The notes: generated by a model from the sequence alone, not told the origin. A stretch of DNA of 64,000 nt from Neorhizobium alkalisoli (GCF_002968635.1 NZ_PVBN01000015.1:93355-157354); one strand, 5' to 3'. Counted from the stretch's first letter, positions 27,836-37,302 are shown. Translations and numbers: made by a program.

Positions 27836-30031
27836 TCAGTTCGTGCCCTTCAACTCGACCGGGAAGAGCAACGTCTCGCCGGAGGAATCGTCGACGCCGT
27901 CGTTGTCGGTGACGGCAAAGGCCTTGCCCGACTTGTCGAAGGCGAAACCTTCGAGCTTGTCGACCACATAGCCGCTGGTTGCCGACTTCAGATCCGGAAT
28001 GAAGTCGTGGACCTCTTCCTTCTTCACCACCGGCAGCTCGCCGCCGATCTTGCCGGGCTTCAGGTCGGCGATCGCGACGCGATAGAGTTTCTTCAGCTTG
28101 GCATTGTCGCCGATCTGGTTGTCGCGTTCGATGATGTACAGATGGTCGCCATGCGCGGTGATCTCGGAAAGACCGACCCAGCCGGCCTCGGCCTTCTCGA
28201 TCGGGTAACGGACGGCACCCCATTCCTTTGACTTCGGCTTGTAGGAAACGAGCTTGACGGTGCCCTTCGGGTCGTCCTTCCATTCGCGCTGGATCGCCAT
28301 CCAGAGCGTCAGATCATCACCGGAGCCGACGGTCGTGACGCCTTCGAAGCCGAAACGGGTTTCGCCGGCAAGAAGGTCGGCAGGCAGGCCGATTTCGGCC
28401 TTGATCTCGCCCTTGGCATTGACGTTGTAGAGGCCGTGACCGGTCAGCTTTGCCGAGTCGCCTTCCGACGCCAGCCAGAAGCCGCCCTTGCCGTCGAGCG
28501 CAATGCCTTCAATGTCGAGCTTCTGCGCCACCTGACCGTTGCGGGTCACGCGCAGGACATTGGTGATCTCCGCAGGCTTCCTGGTCGTATCGATGGTGAA
28601 GATCGACGGCTGCATGTTGTAGACGGAATCGCTGACTGCGTAGAGAATGCCGTCCTTCTCGGTATCGCCGACGAGACCGGAAAGCGCGCCCCAGCCCACG
28701 ACCTTGCCGTCGACATCCTTGGAGACGAGCGTCGGATATGCCGGCTGCCCTTCGGCGAGCTGGTAGATCATGACATGCGAACGGGCGAGACCATCTTCGC
28801 CAAGATCGGCCTCATTGGCCGTGGCGAGCAGGTTGCGGCCCGGAATGGCGACGGCGCCTTCCGGCGATACGCCCGACGGCAGAAGCTGGGCAAGCTGCGG
28901 CTCGGCGCCGCTATCCTTGTAGACGGCGACGACGGACGCACGCTCGGAAAGAATGAAGATGTATTTCTGACCGTTGAAGGTGGCAAATTCCATGCCTTCA
29001 GGCTCGATGCCCTTCGACTTGGCGCGGCCCTCCGGGAAATGGCCGATGCGGGCAATCTCGCGCTCCAGCGAGGCGCCGGATTCGTAAAGGACCTTGCCGC
29101 TGCGGTCGAAGATGGTGAAGCTGCGCGAACCGCCCTTCCAGTCGCCTTCATTGGCGACGACGAGACGGTTGTTGTCGAGCCACTTGATGGCGTCCGGCTC
29201 GCGGATCACACCTTCGGCTTTGCCCGTAAAGGCAAGCTGGCCGTCGGTCTTGTTGTCGATGCCGTCCAGATCGGCCTTGCCGGCGGAAAAGTGGCCGACG
29301 ATCTTGGCCGTCTGGCCGTCGATGATGGCGATATGGTTGTTTTCCTGCAGCGTGACGGCGATTTCGCCGGCATCGTTGATGGCGACGAATTCGGGCTCCG
29401 GATCTTCCGGCGCGACTTCGGCAATGCCCTTCAGATCGACATGCTTGATCGACGCGCAGTCGGCAGTGCCGTCCTTGAGCGACACGATGACGAGGTCGCC
29501 GGCCGGCATCTGCGGGAGAGCGCCGCCGTTCACCTCTTCGTCGCGCTCGTTTTCGATCGCGATTGCCGCAAAGGTCTTGTCCTTGGAGATTGCGATCGAA
29601 TCTGGCTGGCCGCCGAGATCGCAGGTCAGATCGACTTTCTTCGAAGCGATGTCGACGACAGCGAGCATGCCGGTCGGCTTCGCCTTGCTTTCGCCGGTGT
29701 TGACGGCTGCAAGAACCTTTTTGCCGACGGCCGCAACCGAGGTCGGTTCGCCCTTGAAAGTCAGCACGCCGAGTGCCTTCGGCGCCTTGGGATCGGTGAT
29801 GTCGATGAAACCGATCGCGCCGAGCGGGCTGTCGGAATAGACGAGCGTATTGCCGTCTTCGCTGGCGGTGATGATCTCTGCCGATGTCGTTGCCTTCTTG
29901 TCCTTATCGGCAGGAAGATTGCTGGCAACGGGGAAGGATGCAATGCGATTGAACACCTGCTCGGCGCTGGCCGGCACTGCGACCGACGCCAGCAGCGCGG
30001 CGGTCATGGCGGCACGAAATGAAAATGTCAT
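27836..30031 (-). CDS. Secreted phytase-like / esterase-like beta-propeller protein
   Basis: A 731-residue exported protein: signal peptide (AAMTAALLASVAVPASA), then an N-terminal propeller of the YncE/choice-of-anchor type (FIDITDPKAPKALG, VVDIASKKVDLTC) and a C-terminal half with GIEPEGMEFA, KLDIEGIALDGKGGFWLASEG and FGFEGVTTVG, the signatures of the esterase-like-activity-of-phytase domain. It would act in the periplasm or outside the cell on organic phosphate or related esters. A Pho box lies about 50 bp upstream of the start, which supports induction by PhoB under phosphate limitation. Exact enzyme activity is not certain. Confidence 0.85.
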   Translation of the reverse strand: MTFSFRAAMTAALLASVAVPASAEQVFNRIASFPVASNLPADKDKKATTSAEIITASEDGNTLVYSDSPLGAIGFIDITDPKAPKALGVLTFKGEPTSVAAVGKKVLAAVNTGESKAKPTGMLAVVDIASKKVDLTCDLGGQPDSIAISKDKTFAAIAIENERDEEVNGGALPQMPAGDLVIVSLKDGTADCASIKHVDLKGIAEVAPEDPEPEFVAINDAGEIAVTLQENNHIAIIDGQTAKIVGHFSAGKADLDGIDNKTDGQLAFTGKAEGVIREPDAIKWLDNNRLVVANEGDWKGGSRSFTIFDRSGKVLYESGASLEREIARIGHFPEGRAKSKGIEPEGMEFATFNGQKYIFILSERASVVAVYKDSGAEPQLAQLLPSGVSPEGAVAIPGRNLLATANEADLGEDGLARSHVMIYQLAEGQPAYPTLVSKDVDGKVVGWGALSGLVGDTEKDGILYAVSDSVYNMQPSIFTIDTTRKPAEITNVLRVTRNGQVAQKLDIEGIALDGKGGFWLASEGDSAKLTGHGLYNVNAKGEIKAEIGLPADLLAGETRFGFEGVTTVGSGDDLTLWMAIQREWKDDPKGTVKLVSYKPKSKEWGAVRYPIEKAEAGWVGLSEITAHGDHLYIIERDNQIGDNAKLKKLYRVAIADLKPGKIGGELPVVKKEEVHDFIPDLKSATSGYVVDKLEGFAFDKSGKAFAVTDNDGVDDSSGETLLFPVELKGTN

Positions 30032-30082
30032 GGGAAGCCCCTCCTGTCCTTAAAACGAACAGATGGCTTGTGGGCCACATGC

Positions 30083-30100
30083 GTGACAGGCAGATGACAG
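30083..30100 (-). promoter_or_regulatory. Pho box (PhoB-binding site)
   Basis: Reading toward the phytase-like gene, the sequence is CTGTCAT-CTGC-CTGTCAC: two near-identical 7-bp half-sites separated by 4 bp, as in the PhoB consensus of rhizobia. It is about 52 bp upstream of the start codon. Confidence 0.8.
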
Positions 30101-30113
30101 CACCATCAAAAGG

Positions 30114-30139
30114 AAAAGGCCCGGAAACCCGGGCCTTTT
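30114..30139 (-). terminator. Rho-independent terminator of hupB
   Basis: A 7-bp GC stem (GGCCCGG/CCGGGCC) extended by four A-T pairs with a 4-nt loop lies about 40 nt after the hupB stop. It is followed by CTTTTCCTTTT on the minus strand and by TTTTC on the plus strand, so it may work in both directions. Confidence 0.8.
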
Positions 30140-30177
30140 CTTGTTCGAGACTGTACGGGTGCCTGAAAGGCAGCGCG

Positions 30178-30453
30178 TTAGCTGTTGACTGCGTCCTTCA
30201 GGCCCTTACCGGCCGAGAACTTCGGCACGTTACGTGCCGGAATGTCGACTTCAGCGCCGGTCGAAGGATTACGACCCTTGGACGCTTCGCGACGGGAAAC
30301 GGAGAAGCTGCCGAAACCGGCAAGACGGATATCGCCGCCCTTCTTCAGTTCAGCCTGTACGGACTCAAAAACGGCATCAACAGCGGATGCGGCATCGGCC
30401 TTGGACAAGCCAGCCTTTTCGGCCACTGCGGATACCAGCTCGTTCTTGTTCAT
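30178..30453 (-). CDS. hupB: HU-family DNA-binding protein
   Basis: A 91-residue nucleoid protein, MNKNELVSAVAEKAGLSKAD, with the HU signature GFGSFSVSRREASKGRNP and the DNA-intercalating arm GRNPSTGAEVDIPA. Length is typical. It bends and compacts DNA. The start at 30453 gives the canonical HU N-terminus; an upstream extension of the frame is not HU-like. It follows lon, as in other rhizobia, but a strong terminator lies between them, so it should have its own promoter between about 30455 and 30583. Confidence 0.96.
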   Translation of the reverse strand: MNKNELVSAVAEKAGLSKADAASAVDAVFESVQAELKKGGDIRLAGFGSFSVSRREASKGRNPSTGAEVDIPARNVPKFSAGKGLKDAVNS

Positions 30454-30583
30454 GTTTCCACCCCTTTCAACGGTTTTGGAACGACTCATGTATTTCGGGG
30501 CCGACAATAGTTTTCCGTCCGGCCTTGGCAACCCAAAAGCTCCGCAATCGCCTGAAAAACAAGGGGTCTACGAAAGTTTTCAC

Positions 30584-30613
30584 AAAAAAAGCCGGCTTTA
30601 AGCCGGCTTTTTC
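30584..30613 (-). terminator. Rho-independent terminator of lon
   Basis: AAGCCGGCTT repeats as an inverted pair with almost no loop, flanked by A and T runs; on the minus strand it ends in seven T. It lies about 40 nt beyond the lon stop and separates lon from hupB. Confidence 0.85.
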
Positions 30614-30653
30614 AGTGGTCAGTGCCAAATTCGCATGAACGGAAGGCTGTCGA

Positions 30654-33074
30654 TCAATGCGCGATCGCGGCGCCAACGTCGTCGACGCCCTCCACTGTTG
30701 CAATCACCGGCGTTTCCACGGTGCCGTCCCATTCGATGGGCTCGGGCTGGCGAACGAGCGCGTGACGGATCACTTCGCCCATGCGGGAAACCGGAATGAT
30801 CTCCATGCTGTTCTTCACGTTGTCCGGAATCTCAGCCAGATCCTTGGCGTTTTCTTCCGGGATCAGAACCTTCTTGATGCCGCCACGGAGAGCCGCGAGC
30901 AGCTTCTCCTTGAGGCCGCCGATCGGCAGCACACGGCCGCGAAGGGTGATTTCGCCGGTCATCGCGACATCCTTGGAAACCGGAATGCCGGTCATGATCG
31001 ACACCATGGCGGTTGCCATGGCAACACCGGCGGATGGGCCGTCCTTCGGGGTCGCACCTTCCGGAACGTGGACGTGGATGTCCGACTTGTCGAAGCGAGG
31101 CGGCTCGATACCGAAGTCAACCGCACGCGAACGGACATAGGATGCCGCTGCAGAGATGGACTCCTTCATGACTTCCTTGAGGTTGCCGGTGACCGTCATG
31201 CGGCCCTTGCCCGGCATCATCACGCCTTCGATCGTCAGCAGCTCGCCGCCGACTTCCGTCCAGGCAAGACCGGTAACAACGCCGACCTGATCCTCGCCCT
31301 CGGCTTCGCCATGACGGAACCGCGGTACGCCAAGGTAATCCGAGATGTTGGCGGCCGTGACGGCAACCGACTTCGTCTTGCCCTTGATGATCTCGGTGAC
31401 CGCCTTACGGGCGAGCTTCATCAGCTCACGCTCGAAGGAACGAACGCCGGCTTCGCGGGTGTACTGCTGGCTGATCGCCATCAGGGCATCGTCGCTGACC
31501 GAAAATTCGTTCGGCTGCAGAGCATGTTCCTTGATCGCCTTCGGCAGAAGGTGACGCTTGGCGATCTCGCGCTTCTCATCTTCCGTGTAACCGGCGATGC
31601 GGATGATCTCCATGCGGTCCATCAGCGGACCCGGAATGTTGAGGGTGTTCGCCGTGGTGATGAACATCACGTCGGACAGGTCGTATTCGACTTCCAGGTA
31701 GTGGTCCATGAACGTCGAGTTCTGAGCCGGATCGAGCACTTCGAGCAGTGCCGACGACGGATCGCCGCGGAAATCCGAGCCCATCTTGTCGATTTCGTCG
31801 AGCAGGAAGAGCGGGTTGGATTTCTTCGCCTTCTTCATCGACTGGATGATCTTGCCGGGCATCGAGCCGATATAGGTGCGGCGGTGACCGCGGATCTCGG
31901 CTTCGTCGCGAACGCCGCCGAGCGCCATGCGCACGTATTCGCGGCCGGTCGCCTTGGCGATCGACTGGGCGAGCGAGGTCTTGCCGACGCCCGGAGGGCC
32001 GACGAGGCACAGGATCGGGCCCTTGATCTTGGTAGCGCGAGCCTGCACGGCGAGATACTCGACGATGCGTTCCTTGACCTTTTCCAGACCGAAGTGATCC
32101 AGTTCGAGGATCTTCTCGGCATTGTTGAGGTCGGCCTTGATCTTCGACTTCTTGCCCCACGGAATGCCGAGCAGCCAGTCGAGATAGTTGCGCACGACGG
32201 TGGCTTCTGCCGACATCGGGCTCATCTGCCTGAGCTTCTTCAGCTCGGCATCGGCCTTTTCCTTGGCTTCCTTGGACAGCTTGGTCTTGGAGATGCGCTC
32301 TTCCAGTTCGGCCATCTCGTCGCGGCCTTCCTCGCCGTCGCCGAGTTCCTTCTGGATCGCCTTCATCTGCTCATTGAGGTAGTATTCGCGCTGGGTCTTC
32401 TCCATCTGGCGTTTTACACGCGAGCGGATTCGCTTCTCGACCTGCAGGACGGAAATCTCGCCTTCCATGAAGCCGAGCGCCTTTTCGAGACGCAGCTTGA
32501 CGGAAACCGTCTCCAGCATTTCCTGCTTCTCGGTGATCTTGATCGAAAGATGCGAGGCGACCGTATCGGCGAGCTTCGAATAGTCCTCGATCTGGCTTGC
32601 AGCGCCAACCACTTCCGGGGAGATTTTCTTGTTCAGCTTGACGTAGTTTTCGAACTCGGAAACCACGGAGCGCGACAAAGCCTCCACCTCGACGGGATCC
32701 TCGTCGGGTTCGGCCAGGACATCGGCTTTTGCTTCGTAGAACTCTTCCCGATCGGTATAGCCGTCGATCTTGGCGCGGGCGCGGCCTTCGACAAGAACCT
32801 TCACGGTGCCATCGGGAAGCTTCAGGAGCTGCAGCACGTTGGCGACCGTGCCGACCTTGTAGATCGCAGACGGTTCGGGATCATCGTCGCCGGCATTGAT
32901 CTGGGTGACGAGCATGATCTGCTTGTCGGACCCCATGACCTCTTCAAGCGCACGAATGGATTTTTCCCGTCCGACGAACAGGGGCACGATCATATGCGGA
33001 AAGACCACAATGTCGCGCAGTGGCAGCACCGGATAGGTTTCGCCGCCAGATGCCGCAGACGTTGAATTCGTCAT
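30654..33074 (-). CDS. lon: ATP-dependent protease La
   Basis: An 806-residue Lon protease. The N-terminal substrate-binding domain starts YPVLPLRDIVVFPHMIVPLF; the AAA+ module has Walker A GPPGVGKTSLAQ and Walker B FLLDEID; the proteolytic domain has the catalytic Ser in PKDGPSAGVAMA and the Lys in GGLKEKLLAALRGG. It degrades misfolded and regulatory proteins in the cytoplasm; in sinorhizobia Lon also tunes exopolysaccharide synthesis. ATG 33074 is preferred, with AAGGAAA upstream. It ends at the strong terminator before hupB. Confidence 0.97.
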   Translation of the reverse strand: MTNSTSAASGGETYPVLPLRDIVVFPHMIVPLFVGREKSIRALEEVMGSDKQIMLVTQINAGDDDPEPSAIYKVGTVANVLQLLKLPDGTVKVLVEGRARAKIDGYTDREEFYEAKADVLAEPDEDPVEVEALSRSVVSEFENYVKLNKKISPEVVGAASQIEDYSKLADTVASHLSIKITEKQEMLETVSVKLRLEKALGFMEGEISVLQVEKRIRSRVKRQMEKTQREYYLNEQMKAIQKELGDGEEGRDEMAELEERISKTKLSKEAKEKADAELKKLRQMSPMSAEATVVRNYLDWLLGIPWGKKSKIKADLNNAEKILELDHFGLEKVKERIVEYLAVQARATKIKGPILCLVGPPGVGKTSLAQSIAKATGREYVRMALGGVRDEAEIRGHRRTYIGSMPGKIIQSMKKAKKSNPLFLLDEIDKMGSDFRGDPSSALLEVLDPAQNSTFMDHYLEVEYDLSDVMFITTANTLNIPGPLMDRMEIIRIAGYTEDEKREIAKRHLLPKAIKEHALQPNEFSVSDDALMAISQQYTREAGVRSFERELMKLARKAVTEIIKGKTKSVAVTAANISDYLGVPRFRHGEAEGEDQVGVVTGLAWTEVGGELLTIEGVMMPGKGRMTVTGNLKEVMKESISAAASYVRSRAVDFGIEPPRFDKSDIHVHVPEGATPKDGPSAGVAMATAMVSIMTGIPVSKDVAMTGEITLRGRVLPIGGLKEKLLAALRGGIKKVLIPEENAKDLAEIPDNVKNSMEIIPVSRMGEVIRHALVRQPEPIEWDGTVETPVIATVEGVDDVGAAIAH

Positions 33075-33431
33075 TTCATTTCCTTTCCATCGTCCCGTTT
33101 CCGGGAAACGCACCGGGCAAATCACCCAGGTATTTCACTCCCGCCCAAAGTGGAGTGTTTGAAAATCGATTTCAAGCCTTGCAAGCCTGCTGCCGCGGAG
33201 GATTATGACAATGCTATTGCAAAGCGCGCATTAACTCAAACGCTTACGCAGAACCCCAAGTACGGGAGGCGATCACCAGCAATCTGCTTCTGCAATCGCA
33301 AACAAAACGAAGCACCCGTAACAACGATGATCTTCCCGCACCGTTTCTAATGCAAGGCGAATATCGTGCAATTATTCGCCATGGAAAAATCGTGGAATAA
33401 TCAAAAACAAGAAGGCCATGCTGCTTAGCAA
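33075..33431. other. lon upstream region
   Basis: No gene is visible. It holds the lon promoter. A CTTGAA at 33176-33171 on the minus strand, followed after 17 nt by CCACTTT, is a weak candidate for an RpoH heat-shock promoter; the minus-10 part is a poor match, so I give it little weight. Confidence 0.35.
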
Positions 33432-33454
33432 AAGAGGCCCCAGTGGGGCCTCTT
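33432..33454 (-). terminator. Rho-independent terminator of clpX
   Basis: AAGAGGCCCC and GGGGCCTCTT make a 10-bp stem with a 3-nt loop about 27 nt beyond the clpX stop; on the minus strand the stem ends in CTTTTGC. Confidence 0.8.
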
Positions 33455-33480
33455 CAAGGTGATTATCGGATCATGCGGGA

Positions 33481-34758
33481 TCAGGCGGAAACGTTGGCCT
33501 TCTCGTCCTGGCGATCCGCATAGATGTAGAGCGGACGCGCAGTACCGCGAACGACCTCCTCGGAAATCACGACTTCGCGAACGCCTTCCAGAGCCGGCAG
33601 CTCGAACATCGTGTCGAGCAGGATCTTTTCCATGATCGACCGAAGGCCGCGAGCACCGGTCTTGCGGACGATCGCCCTCTTGGCGATTTCACGCAGAGCG
33701 TCTTCGTGGAAGGTCAGCTCCACATCTTCCATCTCGAACAGGCGCTGGTACTGCTTGACAAGCGCGTTCTTCGGTTCGGAAAGGATCTGGATCAGCGCAT
33801 CCTCGTCCAAGTCTTCCAGTGTCGCCAGAACCGGCAGACGGCCGATGAATTCCGGGATCAGGCCGAACTTCACGAGATCCTCCGGCTCGAGTTCGCGCAG
33901 CACTTCGCCGACGCGGCGCTCGTCCTGGGCGCGAACCGTCGCGGCGAAGCCGATCGAGGTCTTTTCGCCGCGGGCGGAAATGATCTTGTCGAGACCGGCA
34001 AAGGCGCCGCCGCAGATGAACAGGATGTTCGTCGTGTCGACCTGCAGGAATTCCTGCTGCGGATGCTTGCGGCCGCCCTGAGGCGGAACCGAGGCAACCG
34101 TGCCTTCCATGATCTTCAGAAGCGCCTGCTGAACGCCCTCGCCCGACACGTCGCGGGTGATCGAGGGATTGTCCGACTTGCGGGAGATCTTGTCCACTTC
34201 GTCGATGTAGACGATGCCACGCTGGGCGCGCTCGACATTGTAGTCGGCGGCCTGCAGAAGCTTCAGGATGATGTTTTCGACATCTTCACCGACATAACCG
34301 GCTTCGGTCAGGGTCGTGGCATCGGCCATCGTGAAGGGAACGTCGATGATGCGGGCGAGCGTCTGGGCAAGATAGGTCTTGCCGCAGCCGGTCGGACCGA
34401 CCAGCATGATGTTCGACTTCGCAAGCTCGACGTCGCCGCCCTTGGAGGCGTGCGCCAGGCGCTTGTAGTGGTTATGCACCGCGACCGACAGGATGCGCTT
34501 GGCCTGTTTCTGGCCAATGACGTATTCGTCGAGAACCTTGATGATGTCCTGCGGCGTCGGAACCCCGTCGCGCGACTTGACCATCGAGGTCTTGTTCTCT
34601 TCGCGGATGATGTCCATGCACAGTTCGACGCATTCATCGCAGATGAATACGGTCGGTCCGGCGATCAGCTTCCGGACTTCGTGCTGGCTCTTTCCGCAGA
34701 AAGAGCAATACAGGGTATTCTTCGAGTCGCCGCCGTTGCTGCCGCTGACTTTGCTCAT
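33481..34758 (-). CDS. clpX: ClpXP protease ATP-binding subunit
   Basis: A 425-residue AAA+ unfoldase. The N-terminal zinc-binding domain has CSFCGKSQ and FICDECVELC; Walker A is GPTGCGKTYLAQTLA, Walker B VYIDEVDKI, and the IGF-type ClpP-docking loop region (ISARGEKTSIGFAA) is present. It delivers substrates such as cell-cycle regulators to ClpP. MSKVSGSNGG at 34758 is the natural start, with AAGGAAAG upstream. It lies downstream of clpP with about 280 nt between, so it may be transcribed separately. Confidence 0.97.
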   Translation of the reverse strand: MSKVSGSNGGDSKNTLYCSFCGKSQHEVRKLIAGPTVFICDECVELCMDIIREENKTSMVKSRDGVPTPQDIIKVLDEYVIGQKQAKRILSVAVHNHYKRLAHASKGGDVELAKSNIMLVGPTGCGKTYLAQTLARIIDVPFTMADATTLTEAGYVGEDVENIILKLLQAADYNVERAQRGIVYIDEVDKISRKSDNPSITRDVSGEGVQQALLKIMEGTVASVPPQGGRKHPQQEFLQVDTTNILFICGGAFAGLDKIISARGEKTSIGFAATVRAQDERRVGEVLRELEPEDLVKFGLIPEFIGRLPVLATLEDLDEDALIQILSEPKNALVKQYQRLFEMEDVELTFHEDALREIAKRAIVRKTGARGLRSIMEKILLDTMFELPALEGVREVVISEEVVRGTARPLYIYADRQDEKANVSA

Positions 34759-35040
34759 ATCACTTTCCTTCCAGCACTCCGCGCTCACGTCAAAAACGGG
34801 CGCGGTCCACTCTACAGCCCGCCGGCACGCGTCCTGACGGACTGACGTACCGCCTGCCCTAAGGGTACTCTACCGATCCGGCCACACCATGCAGATCGGC
34901 GGCAACGAAACCCTCAAGAAACGCATGCTATGTCACAAAAGTTCAACACAGCATTAATAGGTACTAATAGCGCTTTCCGTGCGACTTGAAACCCTTTTTT
35001 GCTCACAACGGGGTGAGACGCACAGGATCCGCTATCAATC

Positions 35041-35673
35041 TCAGTCTGCGGCGCCACCCTCGAGTTCCTGACGCGAAGTCAGGATCTTGTCGATGACACC
35101 CCATTCCTGGGCTTCGTCGGACGTCATGAAGTGGTCGCGATCGAGGGTCTTTTCGACTTCCTCCAACGTGCGGCCCGTATGCTTCACGTAGACCTCGTTC
35201 AGACGTCTCTTCATCTTCAATATGTCACGGGCATGGCGTTCGATGTCCGATGCCTGGCCCTGGAAGCCACCCGACGGCTGGTGCACCATTATGCGCGCGT
35301 TCGGGGTTGCAAAGCGCATGCCATTTTCGCCGGCGCAGAGCAGCAGCGAACCCATGGATGCCGCCTGGCCGATGCAGAGCGTCGACACTGCAGGCTTGAT
35401 GAACTGCATCGTATCGTAGATCGCCATGCCGGCGGTCACGACGCCGCCTGGCGAATTGATGTAGAGGGCGATTTCCTTCTTGGGATTTTCGGCCTCGAGG
35501 AACAGGAGCTGCGCGCAGACGAGCGACGCCATCTGATCTTCCACCGGACCGGTCAGGAAGATGATGCGCTCCTTGAGAAGCCGCGAAAAGATGTCGTAGG
35601 AGCGCTCACCGCGATTGGTCTGTTCTACGACCATCGGCACCAAGGCCATTGCGGTATCAACTGGATTTCTCAT
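35041..35673 (-). CDS. clpP: ClpP protease proteolytic subunit
   Basis: A 210-residue serine protease of the Clp family with the catalytic triad Ser106 (GQAASMGSLLL), His131 (IMVHQPSGG) and Asp180 (LDRDHFM). It forms the barrel chamber that degrades proteins fed by ClpX or ClpA. Length and motifs are normal. A good heat-shock-type promoter lies about 80 bp upstream. Order clpP-clpX-lon-hupB matches other Rhizobiales. Confidence 0.97.
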   Translation of the reverse strand: MRNPVDTAMALVPMVVEQTNRGERSYDIFSRLLKERIIFLTGPVEDQMASLVCAQLLFLEAENPKKEIALYINSPGGVVTAGMAIYDTMQFIKPAVSTLCIGQAASMGSLLLCAGENGMRFATPNARIMVHQPSGGFQGQASDIERHARDILKMKRRLNEVYVKHTGRTLEEVEKTLDRDHFMTSDEAQEWGVIDKILTSRQELEGGAAD

Positions 35674-36012
35674 GTCCGTCCTTTGTCAAGCTTCTCTTGA
35701 TCCCGGGCCGAAGGCAGAAAGGCGCTCCGGAATCAAATGGAATGGGTCATCCCTACATAGAGTGTCAACGCCCGGTACTTCAAGACGGAGCATCCGATAT
35801 CCTTAATCGCCGTAGGATGTGCGAAACTGACCGCTATCCCGATTTTCCCGAGATCGCAGCCGGCCAGAACCTGGTTTTGTCAAGCCGCACAGGTTTTTGA
35901 GGGATCAGAGTAAAGCAGGCGTGAAGATCGCGAGTGTATTTGCGAATCCCTGCTCAATATCCCGAACGGGGAGCGAGCATAGTCGGCAACATCATTTTAA
36001 AGACTCTCTGCC
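35674..36012. other. clpP / GGDEF divergent region, about 340 bp
   Basis: No gene recognised. It contains the clpP heat-shock promoter noted separately and must hold the rightward promoter of the GGDEF gene, which I could not locate by eye. Confidence 0.5.
35755..35784 (-). promoter_or_regulatory. RpoH (sigma-32) type promoter for clpP
   Basis: CTTGAA at 35784-35779 and CTATGT at 35760-35755, 18 nt apart, match the alphaproteobacterial heat-shock consensus. The minus-10 is about 82 bp upstream of the clpP ATG. Confidence 0.55.
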
Positions 36013-37302
36013 ATGCTGGTCATGCCCGAAGTTGGGGCGTGGGGGTTTGACGTGGATATTTTGACGGGCCTGGTGATTTGGGCTGCCGAGGCCATGACGC
36101 TTGCCGCGCTCCTCTGGTCACGCTGGTTCTACGAACGGGAGAGTTTCTACCTGAGCTGGGGCGGCGGCTTTGCGCTGCATGGTTTGGGTGTGATGCTGCT
36201 GGCTCTGCGCGGCTATATTCCCGACTTCGTGTCGATCGAGATCGCCAATACCATAGTCTTCACAGGCGTTGGCCTGTGGATCACCGGATTTCTGCAATTC
36301 GATGGCAAGCCGGTCGGAGGGTTTGTCGCCATTCCGGCACTGATCTGGATCGCCGGCATGTTCCTCGACCCGGTGCGGGAGAATTTTGCCAACCGGGTAG
36401 TCCTCTATAACGGCGCGGCCATCGTCGGCTATGCGATCCTGATCGGCATTCTCGTCTCGAACAAGGGTCGTTCTCGCTCGACCCGTCGCTTCCTGGCGGT
36501 TTTGATTGGCATCCAGCTTCTTGCCAACGGGGTCAGCGCCGTGCTGGCGATCGTGCGGCCCCCGACCTCCTTTGCATCGGCCCCGAATGCGGCACTTCTC
36601 TTCTTCCCCGCCGCCTTCTGCTTCATCGCATTTGTCGCAGGCGCGGCAAGACTGCTGACCGAACGGTCGGAGGAGAAACTGAAGGCGCTGGCCCTGACCG
36701 ACCCGCTGACGGGGGTGCTCAACCGGCGCGGCCTGATCGACGAGTTCCGTGGGCTTTGCGGGGTCCAGAAGACCGACAAGCCGCTGATCGCCATGCTGCA
36801 TTTGGATCTCGACTGCTTCAAGCAGGTCAACGACCGCTGCGGCCATCAGGCTGGCGACGCCGTTTTGGTCGCGTTTTCCAGGGTCGGCCAGACGTCGCTG
36901 CGAGGCCGCGGCTCGTTCGGCCGGATGGGTGGCGAGGAATTCGCATCCATCGTGCGCGTCGGTGACATGGTGGAGGCTGCCAGTATCGCGGAAGCTATCC
37001 GGCTCACGCTAAAACAGCAGACGATCAACACCGGCGACCACCAGATCAAGGTTACCGTCAGCGTCGGGATTGCCCTGGCGGTGGCCGACGACGCCAATCT
37101 CGATCTCCTGCTCAGTGCAGCCGACCGGGCGCTTTATGCCGCCAAGGAAAGCGGCCGCGACCGCACCGCCGTCGATACCGGGGGAGAAGCCTTTATCGTC
37201 CCCGCCGTCGATCGGCAGGGCGAGGACGAAGCCCCGACGGACCTGCGCGCCAACCATCAAGTGGCAGCGCTCAAACGTCTGGCGGCACTCGGCCAACGCT
37301 GA
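36013..37302 (+). CDS. Membrane-bound diguanylate cyclase (GGDEF)
   Basis: A 429-residue protein with about six to seven N-terminal helices (to about residue 215) and a C-terminal GGDEF domain: LTDPLTGVLNRRG, DLDCFKQVNDRCGHQAGD and the active loop RMGGEEF. The intact loop predicts synthesis of cyclic-di-GMP from two GTP. No RxxD inhibitory site precedes the loop at the usual distance, so product feedback there seems absent. No EAL domain. Possible targets include the polysaccharide systems in this window, because cyclic-di-GMP controls unipolar polysaccharide in relatives; this link is only inference. Confidence 0.9.
   Translation: MLVMPEVGAWGFDVDILTGLVIWAAEAMTLAALLWSRWFYERESFYLSWGGGFALHGLGVMLLALRGYIPDFVSIEIANTIVFTGVGLWITGFLQFDGKPVGGFVAIPALIWIAGMFLDPVRENFANRVVLYNGAAIVGYAILIGILVSNKGRSRSTRRFLAVLIGIQLLANGVSAVLAIVRPPTSFASAPNAALLFFPAAFCFIAFVAGAARLLTERSEEKLKALALTDPLTGVLNRRGLIDEFRGLCGVQKTDKPLIAMLHLDLDCFKQVNDRCGHQAGDAVLVAFSRVGQTSLRGRGSFGRMGGEEFASIVRVGDMVEAASIAEAIRLTLKQQTINTGDHQIKVTVSVGIALAVADDANLDLLLSAADRALYAAKESGRDRTAVDTGGEAFIVPAVDRQGEDEAPTDLRANHQVAALKRLAALGQR

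Noticed and set aside
28436..30022. A 528-codon open frame antisense to the phytase-like gene
   Set aside because: The minus-strand protein has a signal peptide, known domains and a Pho box; the plus-strand frame shows none of these.
30657..33065. An 802-codon open frame antisense to lon
   Set aside because: It mirrors lon codon by codon, is full of His, Asp and Leu runs expected from the complement of GC-rich coding sequence, and has no family signature or ribosome site.
34980..35040. Terminator between clpP and clpX
   Set aside because: CTCAC/GTGAG can pair, but no T-run follows on the minus strand, so I do not call it.
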